DNA from: Ryuthela nishihirai
Taxonomy: Eukaryota; Arthropoda; Arachnida; Araneae; Heptathelidae
Reading direction: 5' to 3'
NCBI GenBank assembly: GCA_038380435.1
Contig: JAWZYU010000001.1
Coordinates: 16,844,001 to 16,908,000, forward strand
DNA: 64,000 nucleotides
The first letter of the stretch is position 1; each line of letters opens with the position of its first letter. The notes under the pieces are model-generated. The model saw only the letters and a program-made list of their open reading frames with translations. It was not told the DNA's origin and searched no databases. The translations under genes and the position numbers were made by a program. Positions 22,690 through 35,029 of the stretch are shown one piece after another.

Positions 22690-23282
22690 CAGGGTGTCCC
22701 TGAATTCATGGCCCAAACTTGAGGGGATGGTAGTACACACCGAACCCACCAATATTTGTCATAGAATATGCGACCGCAAACGCAGCTCGGTGCCGGTAGG
22801 AGCACCCGCCCATTTCAGCATGGACGTGCGTCAACATCTTCATACTACATTTGGGAACCGATGGATTGGGCGCGGTGATCCCATCCCATGGCCCCCCCAG
22901 ATCGCCCGATCTTTCTTGTATTAATTTCTTTCTGTGGGGACATTTGAAGATCGTTGTGTACGAGCGCCCGTGCAGTCCACGGAGGATCTGGTAGCCTGAC
23001 TGTCCGTAGCAGCCGCCGATGTGAGCGACAAGCCCGGTGTTTACGAGCAGGTACGCCGATCACTACTCCGCCGTTGTTCCACCTGTATCAACGTTGGTGG
23101 GCGGACATTTGAGCATTTGTTGTAGTGATCTCCAATAAATGTCACTCTGGAAACCTTTGTGTCTGTCCTTCATTTCCGACTCCTCACTGCATTTGCGGTC
23201 GCATATTCTATGACGAATATTGGTGGGTTCGGTGTGTACTACCATCCCCTCACGTTTGGGCCATGAATTCAGGGACACCCTG
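22690..23282. mobile_element. Mariner/IS630-like deletion derivative, 593 bp, ~96-bp TIRs
   Basis: Terminal inverted repeats 22690-22785 and 23187-23282 begin CAGGGTGTCCCTGAATTC and differ at only about three sites. TA flanks both ends (22688-89, 23283-84), the Tc1/mariner signature. The interior keeps the C-terminal part of a transposase, so this is an internally deleted copy of a larger autonomous element. Confidence 0.88.
22795..23125 (+). pseudogene. Transposase C-terminal remnant (mariner/IS630 superfamily)
   Basis: Frames read GAPAHFSMDVRQHL, then NRWIGRGDPIPWPP, then after a frameshift at the C-run near 22895 RSPDLSCINFFLWGHLK. The PRSPDL...FFLWG block is the conserved catalytic C-terminal region of these DDE transposases. 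Later stops and shifts follow. N-terminal DNA-binding and first catalytic regions are absent. Confidence 0.8.
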
Positions 23283-23319
23283 TATATATTTCCGTACCAC
23301 TTGAAACCGATTCTGTAGT

Positions 23320-23430
23320 CGTGGGAAACGAAACTGGTTGCACATTCTTGACAGTGTAATACCGAATCTATCCCAGTGTAAACGAAACTGGTTGCATTTT
23401 CTTCACCGTGTAAATCGAGTGAAGTTTTTA
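23320..23430. repeat. Diverged repeat with CGAAACTGGTTGCA motif
   Basis: CGAAACTGGTTGCA occurs twice here, followed by CCGTGTAAATCGAG. The same words recur at 33890-34115, so this belongs to a dispersed repeat that I cannot classify. Confidence 0.55.
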
Positions 23431-24680
23431 CTTCTGATGACTTGGCAAAGGATATAAGTGATAAGAATTCAGGTCTGTATACGGTAATTACAAAATAGAG
23501 ATTAGATTTGGAACTCGCAGTATTTTAGTATATTAAGTTTGTCATACATATGGGAAGCGGTTGTTATCCAAGGGCACATAACAGAAACGTTGTAATTATA
23601 AGAACTACAGCTATTGCTGTATTATTGTATACTCTCCCTTTAAAAGTCGAAAATGATCATTCAAACAAAAAGAATGAAAATAAAGTTGTGCTTATTAATT
23701 CTCAATTAAACACAGTTGAATTATTTTGCTACTTTCGACTTGGAGAGAAAGTTTGTCTGTAATATATCTACGAAATCATTTCATATTTCAGCTTTATGTT
23801 TCTGTTATTAACCTGCGATGTAATCAGATCCAATGGATGATAATTCATTACTGCGTTGACAATTTATCGTAGGACAAAGTCAAGTCCCTCGTTATCCACC
23901 AATGTGCATCTATGTTACACTTCAACTCCAAATTGGTTACATACTTCAACGATGACTGTCAACAAGATTGCTAACTCTAGCAAATGTATCTAACCGGGAA
24001 TAACAGAAGTTCTGAGAGAACACAGCTAATTGCGATACACACACAACCTAGACCATCAGCAGTCCTTCAACCAGTTCTAATTAAACGCTACTTTTCGTAC
24101 AATGACGATGAAACTGAATTGGGTTTCGGTTTTAACTCTTTTGAACACCGACAGCAAGCTTACCATCGCAGAGACGCTTATTGAATTCATTTTTGGCATT
24201 TCTGTGAATAATTTACATTTAGCTAATAAATTTATGTTATTTAAAAGCAAATGATTATTTGTTTTTTGATTACTGCGACACATATGCTTCATATGAAATG
24301 GTTATATGTCCATTGTCACTTTATGTGTTACTGTATCTGATGTTTATCATCACGAATAGAGAGAATGCAAATTTTAGTTAACCTGAAATTTCTACACTAT
24401 TCACGGCAAAGTGGGCGGTGCAAAAGAATGATTAAATTTCAATAAAATGGGTAAGATCATGTTATGAGTATATCACGAGTTCATCTTCACTCCACAAGAA
24501 AAAGGGAGTTGTTTCCAAACTTAAAATTTTTTCTTGTATTAAATATACGATAAATGGTCTATTGATATAAAGACATTAGGCGCAAATAAATATATGATGT
24601 TCATTCAATTTAATTTTAATGAAAGCATCTTCAACATGAAACTCAAAGTTAGAGGAAAAATTGTCTTGAGCCGTGTTCAA
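23431..24680. other. Nothing recognised
   Basis: AT-rich sequence of about 1.2 kb with several short open frames, none with a recognisable domain. Confidence 0.3.
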
Positions 24681-25057
24681 GTTGGGTTGTTTTACCCTCA
24701 GCCACACCTTTTTGCATACTATGGGCTAAATGGTTGTCACAAGGACCACGAGGACTCGAAGAACATTGGGAGGAGAGCACCGCAGGACAGCTGTTGGGAG
24801 ACAGATGGTAGCCACCCGTCAAGGCCATCCAGCGTGTTCATTAACTTGCACAGTGTATGGCTCTCTCGCACACAAAGCCACGGCTTAACGTCCCATCCGA
24901 AGGAAGGTGAACTTTCCAAGCCCATCGGTGTCCCCTACTCACCGAGAGCAGGGTGAGGGTTTTGCGGAGAAAAATCTCAACCTGGCCTAGCTGGGACTCG
25001 AACCTGGGAACTGTAGATTACAAGCTGGAGCGCTACCGACTGAGCTACCCCCACTCC
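24681..25057 (-). repeat. SINE-A, diverged copy
   Basis: Ends with GTTGGGTTGTTTTACC at the left. The tRNA-like head at the right keeps GGACTCGAACC (B box complement). Many private changes mark it as an older insertion. Confidence 0.88.
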
Positions 25058-25064
25058 GAGCTGG

Positions 25065-25110
25065 GTACGAGCACGACCTCCTGATAACATTTCGGGTGCT
25101 CTGATTACTG
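25065..25110 (-). repeat. tRNA-like short repeat (SINE-D), fragment
   Basis: On the minus strand: AATCAGAGCACCCGAAATG, then TTATCAGGAGGTCGTGCTCG. It matches the tRNA-like segments at 25438 and 50388. Confidence 0.5.
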
Positions 25111-25186
25111 AGTTTCATGTTTTTGTGCAAGTGGTGTCTTTGCATTCTTGTGACACACATGGATTACATACTGCTGGTGGAAAGTA

Positions 25187-25402
25187 CAGTCGCTCAAAAA
25201 AGTATCCGAACACTATGGTTGATTACAAAATTCAGAAAAAATATCTGGCAACGATTTTTTTTAGAAATTAGTGATCTGGCAACCTTCGTATCACGTGACA
25301 CGAAGGTTGCCAGATCACTAATTTCTAAAAAAAATCGTTGCCAGATATTTTTTCTGAATTTTGTAATCAACCATAGTGTTCGGATACTTTTTTGAGCGAC
25401 TG
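25187..25402. mobile_element. Palindromic Tc1/mariner-like MITE, copy 1
   Basis: 216 bp, almost entirely one palindrome centred on ACGTGACACG near 25295. Ends are CAGTCGCTCAAAAAAGTATC; TA flanks both sides (25185-86, 25403-04). Arm-specific variants match each other: GATTACAAAATT on the left and AATTTTGTAATC on the right. No coding capacity; it depends on a transposase encoded elsewhere. Confidence 0.93.
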
Positions 25403-25437
25403 TACATATAATTAACTAGAGATAATCTTGATAAGTG

Positions 25438-25498
25438 GCCGGTAGGTTGGTGGTCAGATCATCAGACATGTTATTAGGAAGTCGTGCTTTTTATCTCT
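25438..25498 (+). repeat. tRNA-like short repeat (SINE-D)
   Basis: GGTGGTCAGATCATCAGACA, then TGTTATTAGGAAGTCGTGC. Diverged tRNA-like sequence related to 25065-25110 and 50388-50455. Confidence 0.5.
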
Positions 25499-26553
25499 CC
25501 AAGGTAATATTTCACCTCACTTTGAGTTTATTGTTCAAGAGTGTTTTTATCAAGTTATGAATCATTTTCTTTCCTTGTGCATAATGACACTATTACCGAT
25601 CACATTTGTTTATTCGATATTGATGAAATATTTCGCCCCCCTGCAACAGACAAGTACCTGTTTACTACTTATAGAATAGTGGTAGGTACAACAGATGAAT
25701 TTTCACATAGGATGTGTCGCTAAAGTTGTGAGAAATGCCTTGCTTTTAAGTTAGTGTACAGAGTAAGAATTTCAGCAGCTCAAACCGTAAATTTAGCAGA
25801 GCATATGACGTTAATGTCTGCTAGAAAGATAGTTTCGTGCTCAAAGGTTGTCAGTTCTCACATGCAAGTTTGCATCGCAAATATGAGGAAGACGTAAATT
25901 GAGCTTAATATTCAAGACTGCTGCCAGAGCATTGGATCATAAAGAGTTCAGTGCTAGGAAGGCAAGAAGAGTTCAGTTCTGGAGGTCAACGAAGTTTCTT
26001 AGGGTAGAGCAAGATCTCACGTCTTCGCTTTTTTTTTGATTTCCTTATCTCTTGTAAATGGTAAAATAGGTAACGAATTAATCACTAAATCAATAAAGAA
26101 TTTCAGTTGCGTAAAAAATCGATCTGTTGTCATCTTGTGGTTACCATTCTGTAACAAACAAGACCGATCTAGGGGGGAGGCAAGGGGCCATCCCCCTTTT
26201 CAAAATGCTAGTAAAGGGTAATAGAGGCAAAATTATTAAATTTATATTTATTTCATGCTTTTCTCAACAAATTTTTTAAAGACGCGTAAAACGGAAAGGG
26301 AAATATATTTCTTTGGAAATCCAGTCTCTTGCCCTCCCCCCCCCCCTTTGCATATTTTCCGCTTCATTGTGTTTCTTGCCCCTCCCTCGAATTTTTTCTA
26401 GATTCGGAACAGATAATAGATAACAACTATATAACACAGATATGACTAACTAAATGGATATGACTAACAAAGTTATAACATATTCTGTGTTCGTAATTTA
26501 CTTTTTCGTTTATTTATTTTTTATTATTATTTTTTTTTGGGGGGGGGGGGGTA
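25499..26553. other. Nothing recognised; poly-G/poly-T run at right edge
   Basis: AT-rich, no supported gene. A T-run followed by about 13 G lies at 26530-26551, immediately before the SINE-B copy. Confidence 0.3.
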
Positions 26554-26554
26554 A

Positions 26555-26768
26555 AGAGGTGGCCGAGTGGTTAACGCGCTATTGATGGCGCGCTTGGCTA
26601 CTGATCTAAGGTACCTGGGTTCGAACCCCGGGTAAGGCATGGATGTGCGTGTCATTTTTCTGCTGAGGTCCTACCATTCTCACAGACATAATACTATGGC
26701 ATATAAACTAACAGGCTCCAGTCAGACCTCTGTGGCAAGCAGCTGCTTAAGGGGGTATTTATTTATTT
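26555..26768 (+). repeat. SINE-B, best reference copy
   Basis: Head GGTGGCCGAGTGGTTAACGC resembles Ser/Leu-type tRNAs, with a perfect B box GGTTCGAACCC near 26617. Body: AAGGCATGGATGTG, CTGCTGAGGTCC, CACAGACATAATACTATGGC, AGCAGCTGCTTAAGGGGG, then an A/T-rich end. A short duplicated segment (GCGCTATTGATGGCGCGC) sits in the anticodon region. About 210 bp, internal Pol III promoter, no coding. Confidence 0.88.
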
Positions 26769-29271
26769 TTGTTATGAAGAGCTACATCTATCCGAAAATT
26801 GTGTTAAGAATTCCGTGTCAGCTCCGAAACAGTTAATTTCCACCATTTTTTTTAGCTGAAATGTCCGGTATCTTATCATAAATATTGTTTTCATTAATAA
26901 ATATATTTTGCAACCTCTAGGAACAGTCGCCATATTAATTTTCCGAACCATCACCTTGGCTTTTTGCTGTGTTACATCAGAGCAATAATATGACAAACGC
27001 TCACATATTTTCAATTCTGATAGTCTGATACTATGTTATTTTGCGATAAATTTTATTTATCTGAAAATCTACAGGCTACAACTGAGAATTCATTAGCATG
27101 CGGTTCAGTTTTAATTACGCATTCACGCAATTAAATATTGATATGGAATTCAAATGAGGTGATAAAGAAATAGAACTATGGTGCGTTTTAATAGAAATGA
27201 AAAAAAAATATTCCGCAGTTCACGAACAGGCGATGTAAAAAATAACGATGGTTCTTTTATTACACTCATTTTCAAAATAAGAAAGTTTAGTACACTTTCT
27301 CCACAAAAAAATATAAACCTTAAAGTAATTCATGTATAAATCATTAAACTGTATTACATAATATATAAATGATTAATAGAACCTAAAATATAAATAAAAA
27401 CAAATAACATGACATTTCATTAAAATTTAAAGTAGAGTACATACGGCGAAAATCGACGTCTAAGTGAGTAAAAAAAATGTTCAAAGACTTAAGCAGATAA
27501 AATAGCTTCAAGCAGAAATATAATTCCAATCTCTTGGGACTTCACTAAGAGAAGATAAGGGTGCGTACTGCAAAAATTTGCTTTATCAAGTAAACTGTAA
27601 TGTTTCATTGAATTTCATCTTTGAAAGACGTACAAATTCAATTAAAAAATATATAAAAAAGGATTCTATTCCAGTATCAAAGCATCTAGGAAAAGAAAAT
27701 TCTACCGAAGAGGAACAAACAGTTGATGACGATCTTATCACAGCTACTTTAAATACTGTTCTGCTTATTTGTCGCAAGATTACGGCAAAAAAGTTTTGAA
27801 GGAGATAATCAGTGATTCTAAGTTAACATATAAAATAATTGGAACATAAAAAAAGTAGAGTTGAAAAAAAAATCACGCTTTGAAATCGTTTCGCTGTTTG
27901 TTAGGCAAGCGGAAGCAATGTCTGGCTCATGCGTGACTTGAATAGTTAGCAATTCTACTGAGAATGCGAAACCATTTTCGTTTCTGGTGCTGAAGAGGTT
28001 TCTTGATAGGAGAATGAAAAACTTCACCCATAATAATTTCGAGTTACGGTTCTCTTACTGATGAGCAAAAAAACTTATTTCCAGTTGAGATGGGTAAAAC
28101 AAACAATTTATTGGCAATTAAAGTACTCTACGAACAAAACCGGTGTTTTCTTTTTTTGGAATAGTGCTATCCACTAATAAAACTCAGTTTATTTCTGGTA
28201 GCTAGGTGTTGCACAGAATGTGAAATTATCTGATATAGGATATTAAGAAAAATAAACCCATTAATTAATATTCCTGTGTCGTTACACTTAAGCCTTTATT
28301 GATATTACGAACCATCTGAACAGTATTCCTCCTCCATGTTCAACAAAGCATTCCAAATACTGCATTTAGTGTCCCGTCTGTTATCGTGACCTTTTTTCAC
28401 AATGGAGTGTTAGTTCAATATTTAGAGAGTAATGGAGTCTAGCATACTTTGGAAAAGAGCTGTCATTTATATCTGAATATTTAATTAAACTATAAGTAAT
28501 CAACTCTAAGGTCCTGGGATCCTCATGACCTAATCAGAAATGTTTCCATTGATATAACCTACGGAAATCTAAGATTAGTGTAGTTTGAAAAGGTTATTAT
28601 GCAGTCTACCCTTACATTAAGTATAAGAGGAATTTTCTTTCTATAATTTCTCTCTGCCTTATTTGTCCAGAAAATCTGTATGTTACTGCACGCTATTTGA
28701 ATCTCTAAAATGTTCGCTTCGTGCAACTTGCTCACTTTTCTGAAGATTTGAGTCACTTTTTTTATTCATTCGTCGAACTATAATTCTCCCTTTGTTTTTG
28801 TTTTTTCAATCTCATAACTTTCAATAATTATTTAGGAATCCTAAATAACGAAATGAGTAAGAGACATTAATTGAAACATATATTGGTGCTGTTTTTATAC
28901 TTAAAAACTAAAGTGTAGAAAATTTGTAGAAACTTATAATAACTGATTGAAAAATATGAAAAATATTTATTTTACCCAAGCATATATATAGTGTATACAT
29001 AAAATAAAGACAAGTTCACAGGTGAAAAAGGAAAACGTAATAAGCCGTAGCTTTTTGAATAAATATTTCCTGAAACACATTCATATTTAAAGAATACAAA
29101 TAGACTTAACCTACATATTTATATGAGTATGTATATTTTTTGTGGTCTATATTATTATTAGAAATTCTGTAACGTTCATATTATAATGAAATTATCCTAA
29201 TTAATCATTTTAGTTCATTTTATTATTGCTCTCTCCTCTCACAATTACTCACCTCTACAACAAATTTATTT
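26769..29271. other. No supported gene over 2.5 kb
   Basis: Very AT-rich. Both strands carry only short open frames without recognisable domains. I found no repeat matching other parts of the window. Confidence 0.35.
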
Positions 29272-29656
29272 GGGGCGGGGGTGGCTCAGTCGGTAACGCG
29301 CCAGGCTCGTAATCTGTAGTTCCCAGGTTCGAGTCCCAGCTGGGTCATCGTTGAGATTTATCTCCGCAAAATTCCCCGCCCTGCCCACCGTCAGTAGGGG
29401 ACACCGATGGGCTTGGAAAGGCCGCCGTCCGTCGGAAGGGACGTTATTAGCCTTGGCCCCGTGTGCGGGAGAGCCATACCCTGTGCACGTTAAAGAACAC
29501 GCTGGATGGCCTTGACGGGAGGCTACCATCTCTCTCCCAACAGCTATTCCAGTGGGTCCCCTCCCCCAACCTTCTCTGTGCCTTCGGGGTCCTTGTGACC
29601 TGGCCATTTAGCCCATTGTGTGCAAAAAAGTGCCGCTCAGAGGTAAAACAACCCAA
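29272..29656 (+). repeat. SINE-A, full-length
   Basis: Complete head (GGGGCGGGGGTGGCTCAG) to AACCC. I saw no clear TSD. It lies directly against a Tc1-like transposase fragment, so the insertion may have truncated it. Confidence 0.9.
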
Positions 29657-29900
29657 AGCCTTTGGGCAGTCAGGGATCCTGTAGCACACACATGAAGGTC
29701 AGTGTGGCCATTCCTGTTGATACCCGCCCAAACTATCAAACCACCATATCCCTTCCTCTGATCTTAAGGAGATGATAACGTCGATCACAGATCCGTCATC
29801 ATTCGAGACATATTCTGCCACCTGAATATATTGTCTTGAGAATGGCCAGCCTCCATATTTTCTAATGGCATGCGAATTTAATGAGTCCCTAACAAAGGAT
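29657..29900 (-). pseudogene. Tc1-like transposase fragment
   Basis: The minus strand, roughly 29745 down to 29659, reads GGLIVWAGINRNGHTDLHV, then CATGSLTAQR. This is the conserved block between the second and third catalytic residues of Tc1/mariner transposases (GG-x-x-VW-x-G). Upstream codons (to about 29890) look like VSNDDGSV with frameshifts. No complete catalytic domain remains. Confidence 0.75.
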
Positions 29901-30114
29901 AAAATATGATTTGCAAATTCGTGGCCAATAATAAAGAAGACATGTAGTTCGTAGGAAAATAATAAGCAGTGTATAAAAGTATTAGTGTATTCCTTTGAAG
30001 CGACAATTCATTTGTGAGTTTGGAGCCGCTGAGGCAGTTTAACTGCTAATTTATATATTCACAACTCGATATCACATAAGCAATTCAAATATCCATTTTA
30101 AATTAGTACATATA

Positions 30115-32899
30115 CAGCCAATTCTGTTTTTACACGGATTTTTTTTTACGCGATTTTGATTTAACACGATTTAGAAAAAAATTCTAATTGACTTTTTACA
30201 CGATTTATTTTGATCTAACACGGTTCAAACGGTGCATTTTTAAAAATCTTCATTTGAATTAAATTCTGAAAAAATATTCCTGTTCAAGAAAAACATTCCT
30301 AGAATTTACATTTATAACAAAGATGCCGCTTTAATGGTCACATTTTTCGAGGCAATTTTAACTTTGAAAATATACTATAGATACACATTTTGTGCACTAA
30401 AATCCCCAAAATAAAAACTACACAACACGTTTTCTCTATTTTATGGAAAAATTGTACAAAACGTACTTCATTCGGAATAAAGTGGCAACATTGAGTTCGG
30501 GGAATTGCTCTCAATTTTATTTTCAATACATACGCTAGTCTTGGTCTCTCATTTCGTATTTAAAGTTAGAAGTGTTTAAAGGTTTAATAGAAGAAATCGA
30601 AAAATTTTTGTTTTGATTTTTTAAGTTTTGCGTGCGTAATATAAATTTATTAAATTTTGCTGATAGGTAATTTACAATTCTTAATCATCTGATTTATTAA
30701 TTCATTTTTTTTCTACAATTTCAATTTTCTACAATTCAAATATTTTTCGTAAGCCTTACCACGATGTCGGATAATTAAATTATACAAAATCAGAAAATGA
30801 AATTTATCTCTTTGGATACTAAGATCCAAATTTCAGATCGTCTTGCAACTGGAGAAGGTTCAACATCCATAGGTAAATATTTTGGTTTGAACGAAGCTAC
30901 CGTAAGAACCATGAAGAAAAAATGAAGATGCTCTTAGAAAATCTTTGCTTTCTAGAACAAAACTGAGCGCTAAGTCGTCATCGTACACGAGAGATATTGT
31001 AAAAGTGAAGATGGAAAAGGCACTAGTAATGTGGATAGAAGATAACTAGCAAAAAAAAAAACTCTAGACGGAAATACCATCAAACAGATGGCATTACGAA
31101 TATATAAGCAGACACAAGAAATGGAACAAACCACATCAGCTCAGTTATTCAAAAATTATGAATTCGCAAATACAGGTAAGCTTGCAGGATTTCTTCAAGA
31201 AACGTGTTTCATAATGTAAAGATAAAAGGTGAAGTTGCATCTGCAGATGAACCGACTGCTAAAGAATTTTGTCCAAAATTGGCCCAAATCATTGAAGATG
31301 GTGGATACACTCCTGATCAAGTTTGGAATGCAGATGAAACTGGTCTTTTTTTGGGAAAAAAATGCCGAGTAGAACATACATAGCAAAATCACAAAAAGCT
31401 GTTGGTGGCTTTAAAACAGTTAAGGATCGTGTGACCTTTCTATTTTGCAGCAACGCTTCAGGAGATCGTACGTTAAAACCGCTGCTCATCAATCGATCCC
31501 TAAGACCACGTTCAATGAAAGATGTAGATTTGAATAAATTGCCAGTGTATTGGATGGCAAACAAAAAAGCCTGGGCTACAAAAGAATTTTTTAATGAATG
31601 GTTCCATAAATGTTTTGTTCCAGAAGTTAAACGCTATTTGAAGGAAAAAATGTCGAATTTAAATTTCTATTGATTATAGAAAATGCGCCTGGCCATCCTG
31701 TTTTTGGAACACCCAAATGTGCAATTTTGCTTTCTGCCGCCTAATACATTTTTAATACAACCACTAGACCAGGGTATATTTGCCACATTTAAAACTTACT
31801 ACGTAAGAAGAACATTCCAATACATTTCGGATAAACTAGATAAGGATAAAACACTAACAGTTATTGATGTGTGGAAGAAATTTTCAATTTTAGATTGTAT
31901 CAGACATGATTGACTGAATTGACGTTATCAGAATTAAAACCACCAACTTTAAACGCCAGCTGGAGAGCTATTTGGCCCGAATGTGTAAAAGGCAAAGGTC
32001 CTGTACCCCCAAATACGACTGAATATCCTGATATCATCGTTTTAGCAAATGCAGTTTGTGGAGAAGGATTCGATGATTTATCGTTTGCAGATATTGATGA
32101 ATTGCTGGTTGACAAAGATCTTATCGAAGATGAAATAATATAAGTTGTCTTTGAGACTCCTGATGAAAAAGAAAAAAGTGATGATGATGAAGAGGTTCCA
32201 CTCACTGCAGGTTTAATTAAAGAAGGGCTTCAAATGGCTAATAAATTGGAAAGTCATTTTCTTACAGATGATCCCATTGTCGAACGACCTGAGCAGTTTA
32301 AACGTGAACTGCAGTCATGTATGGCGCGTTATCGAGAATTATACAAAGATCTAGTCAAATCAGGATCTCAACGATTGAACAGAGCTCGTTATCAAAACTA
32401 ATCAAACTTTAGAATCACTAGAAACAAGTGATAACTTAGTTCCCCATGTCACAGAGAACATTTCACCATTGGAGTATGAACACGACGGCCAAAATGTTTC
32501 AAGCGATGAAAGTGATTTAATTCCAGTCTTACGCAAACGAATGCGTCTATTGTCAGAAAGTGACAACGAATAAAATCTAGTTAATAAGCATATGTAAGTC
32601 ATTTTTTTGCACTTTTGTATTCTTGAATTAGTGACATACTATTTTCTTATGAAGGATAATTTACTTTATATATGTACGTATAATTATCTTTATAAATTTA
32701 AAAATGAAAAATGTGTTTAAATTAATAAAAATTAAATAAAGATTTATTTAAAAATTTTTGTACAATTTGTTTTGAAAACAACTTATTATTTGTACTGGGT
32801 TTTTACATCTGGAACCAATCTTCTGTTTTTTCATATGCACTGTATTTTTTACACGGTTTTTTCTGTAACCTATCTACCGTGTAAAAACAGAATTGGGTG
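30115..32899 (+). mobile_element. Tigger (pogo-group) DNA transposon, decayed, 2.8 kb
   Basis: TIRs: left starts CAGCCAATTCTGTTTTTACA (30115); right ends with the complement TGTAAAAACAGAATTGGGTG (32899), one mismatch in the outer 20. TA is duplicated at 30113-14 and 32900-01. The interior holds a broken transposase. Secondary repeats of ACACGATTT/ACACGGTTT occur near both ends. Confidence 0.92.
30795..32570 (+). pseudogene. Tigger transposase, multiple frameshifts
   Basis: Readable pieces in order: N-terminal helix-turn-helix (KIQISDRLATGEGSTSIGK near 30823-30880); a CENP-B-like region with stops; NADETGLF with the first catalytic Asp near 31328; a frameshift at an A-run (31355-31361); PSRTYIAKSQK through VYWMANKKAW; the second catalytic block IENAPGHP near 31678, with Glu where the family has Asp; then QPLDQGIF near 31760 with the third Asp; and an acidic C-terminus (EGFDDLSFADIDEL). 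At least four frame breaks. Inactive. Confidence 0.88.
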
Positions 32900-33045
32900 T
32901 ATATATATCTGAAAATATTAAAGAAATTCGATGGTCACTTTTGCACTTGAGTGTATTATGCAAATGCCCAACTTTCGAATAAATAAAAAACTGTCCAGAA
33001 ATGTGAGAGATGCAAATGAAATAAAACAGCTCTTTGTAAAGACTA

Positions 33046-33130
33046 GTGGTTCTCAAACTTTTATATCTGTCCTCTCCACCTGAAATATGGGGTTCAAGTT
33101 CTGAGACACCCCTTAAACCATGTCTACAAA
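33046..33130. repeat. Isolated hAT-like terminus
   Basis: AGTGGTTCTCAAACTTTTAT resembles the ends of the hAT elements at 47454 and 56731. I found no matching second end or TSD. Low confidence. Confidence 0.35.
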
Positions 33131-33394
33131 CTACGCTAACCCCTAATCCTTATCATCTTTCTATAACATAGCCATAGGTAGGTTACCGAAAAATAAAATA
33201 GAGTAGTCAAAATGAATAATATCAAATAGTTTAAGTTATTCTTAATATGCAAATGAAGAGGAAAACTTTACTGTAGCTCCCGACAAAAGCGTCACTTTCC
33301 CTGAGCGTTTTTTGCTGCTCACAGTCTGAGAAATATTGATGTAAATGATGCAGGTGTGTTTGATTGATACTTTTAACAAAAGTACGCAGAACAG

Positions 33395-33690
33395 CGTTAA
33401 AATCGTCAGCAAAGTTTGGGATTTGTCAAGACTAAATATTCGTGAAGAGTACAAGCAGTTGGACAAGTTTGAGCGAGATCAGATAGTAAGACTAAGTGAT
33501 ATTCGAGTAGTCAAAGTGAGGAATTATTTATTCTATTGTCCGCCGATGCGGGTCGATCGCTGGCATCGATTCCTATATCAGTGGTTGCAAGAAGCTACCC
33601 ATACTCATTGCGCAGGTTCTGGAGTTGCGAAACGTACGCCACAACTTGAGACGACATGTGGTGGATGCTTTCTCCAATTTAACCATGATT
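33395..33690 (+). pseudogene. Tc1-like transposase N-terminal fragment
   Basis: Reads EYKQLDKFERDQIVRL, then after shifts WHRFLYQWLQEATHTHCAGSG. This matches the paired helix-turn-helix DNA-binding pattern of arthropod Tc1-like transposases (QLDxFERGxIIGL ... QWxxExTHTRRxGSG). No catalytic domain follows in frame. Confidence 0.6.
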
Positions 33691-33889
33691 AGGAATGTTG
33701 TAACGGAATCAAAATCCAGGAGGAACATTAACAGACAACACACAGAAGATGGCCTCACCAGAAGATGGCTAACAGACAACTCACAGAAAATGACAACCGT
33801 TACTCGCGAATCACCATTCATCGCTACCCCATTGTCACCATTAAAATGATGAATGACATCGCGTCGACTTCGGTGACGAATCCCATTTT

Positions 33890-34115
33890 TGTTTGGAAAC
33901 CAGTTTCGATTTACAACCAGTTTCGATTTACACGAACTGGTTGCATTTTTTGACCGTGCAAAGTTTATTGACCGTGCAAATGTACGTCTCAGTTACTGAC
34001 TGAGACGTACATAGAAAGGAAATCTCAGTCAGTACCGTGTAAATCGAAACTGGTTGCATTTTTTGACCGTGCAAAGCCAAAATTATGTGAACTGAGTACC
34101 GTGTAAATCGAGGGA
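33890..34115. repeat. Clustered repeat with ACTGGTTGCA / ACCGTGTAAATCGA words
   Basis: CAGTTTCGATTTACA, AACTGGTTGCATTTTTTGAC and ACCGTGTAAATCGA recur two or three times in both orientations. A perfect 14-bp hairpin with a 5-nt loop (33980-34012, arm ATGTACGTCTCAGT) sits in the middle. Related to 23320-23430. Class unknown. Confidence 0.6.
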
Positions 34116-34291
34116 TAGGTGTACTATATATAGTGACAACATCGTAACAGAACAGATTTCATCCAAACTTCCAGAACGTCATATAGCTTGAAACATAGGA
34201 GAAATAGTGCGGAATGAAACCATCCATAAAAGTCATTCACCTTAGGTTTCTGTCGAAGGTATTATGACTTCTCGTAGATGATATCCCTGTA

Positions 34292-34482
34292 CAGTCGCTC
34301 AAAAAAATGTCTGAACACTATGGTTGATAACAGAATTCAGAAAAAATATCTGGCAACGATTGTTTTAGAAATTAGTGAACACGAAGGTTGTAGATCACTA
34401 ATTTCTAAAAAAAATCGTTGCCAGATATTTTTTTTGAATTCTGTTATCAACCATAGTGTTCGCATATTTTTTTGAGCGACTG
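34292..34482. mobile_element. Palindromic MITE, copy 2
   Basis: 191 bp. Same family as 25187, with TA at 34290-91 and 34483-84. Arm-specific variant GATAACAG/CTGTTATC is present on both sides. The centre is shortened. The right end shares its flanking TA with the next copy. Confidence 0.9.
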
Positions 34483-34484
34483 TA

Positions 34485-34698
34485 CAGTCGCTCAAAAAAG
34501 TATCCGAACGCTATGGTTGATTAAAAAAATTCAAAAAAAATATCTGGCAACGATTTTTTCAGAATTTAATGATCTGGCATCCTTCGTGTGCAGTACACGA
34601 AGGATGCCAGATCACTAATTTCTGAAAAAATCGTTGCCAGATATTTTATTTGAATGTTGTAGTCAACCATGGCGTTCGGATACTTTTTTGAGCGACTA
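34485..34698. mobile_element. Palindromic MITE, copy 3, adjacent to copy 2
   Basis: 214 bp. Begins immediately after the TA shared with copy 2. Arm-specific change GAACGC/GCGTTC on both sides. The last base of the right terminus has changed (CGACTA instead of CGACTG). Confidence 0.9.
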
Positions 34699-35029
34699 TA
34701 CTAGTTTCAAGCCGCAATGCGCAGGGCACCAGCTTTCAACAAAACAACACCCTGCCAGACATAACAGTATTGTCACAGAGTTGGTTCTCACGGGTTCGGT
34801 CGAGCTGGTTGTTATGAAACATTGAATAATTAATTTAAAATATTAAAGATAAACTTAGGTTATGTAATAGTTTGTTCTCTTTAAAGTTTGCCGTGTTAGT
34901 AAAACTTGGATTCTTTTTATATACCATAACAGGAGGCATAATTCTTCTTATTCCAGATGCTAATGAAGCATCTTTGGCATAAAATGTTTGCAATAAATAA
35001 AAGCGACGTTAGATGAATCATTAATCCCA
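34699..35029. other. Nothing recognised
   Basis: No supported gene or repeat. Confidence 0.3.
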
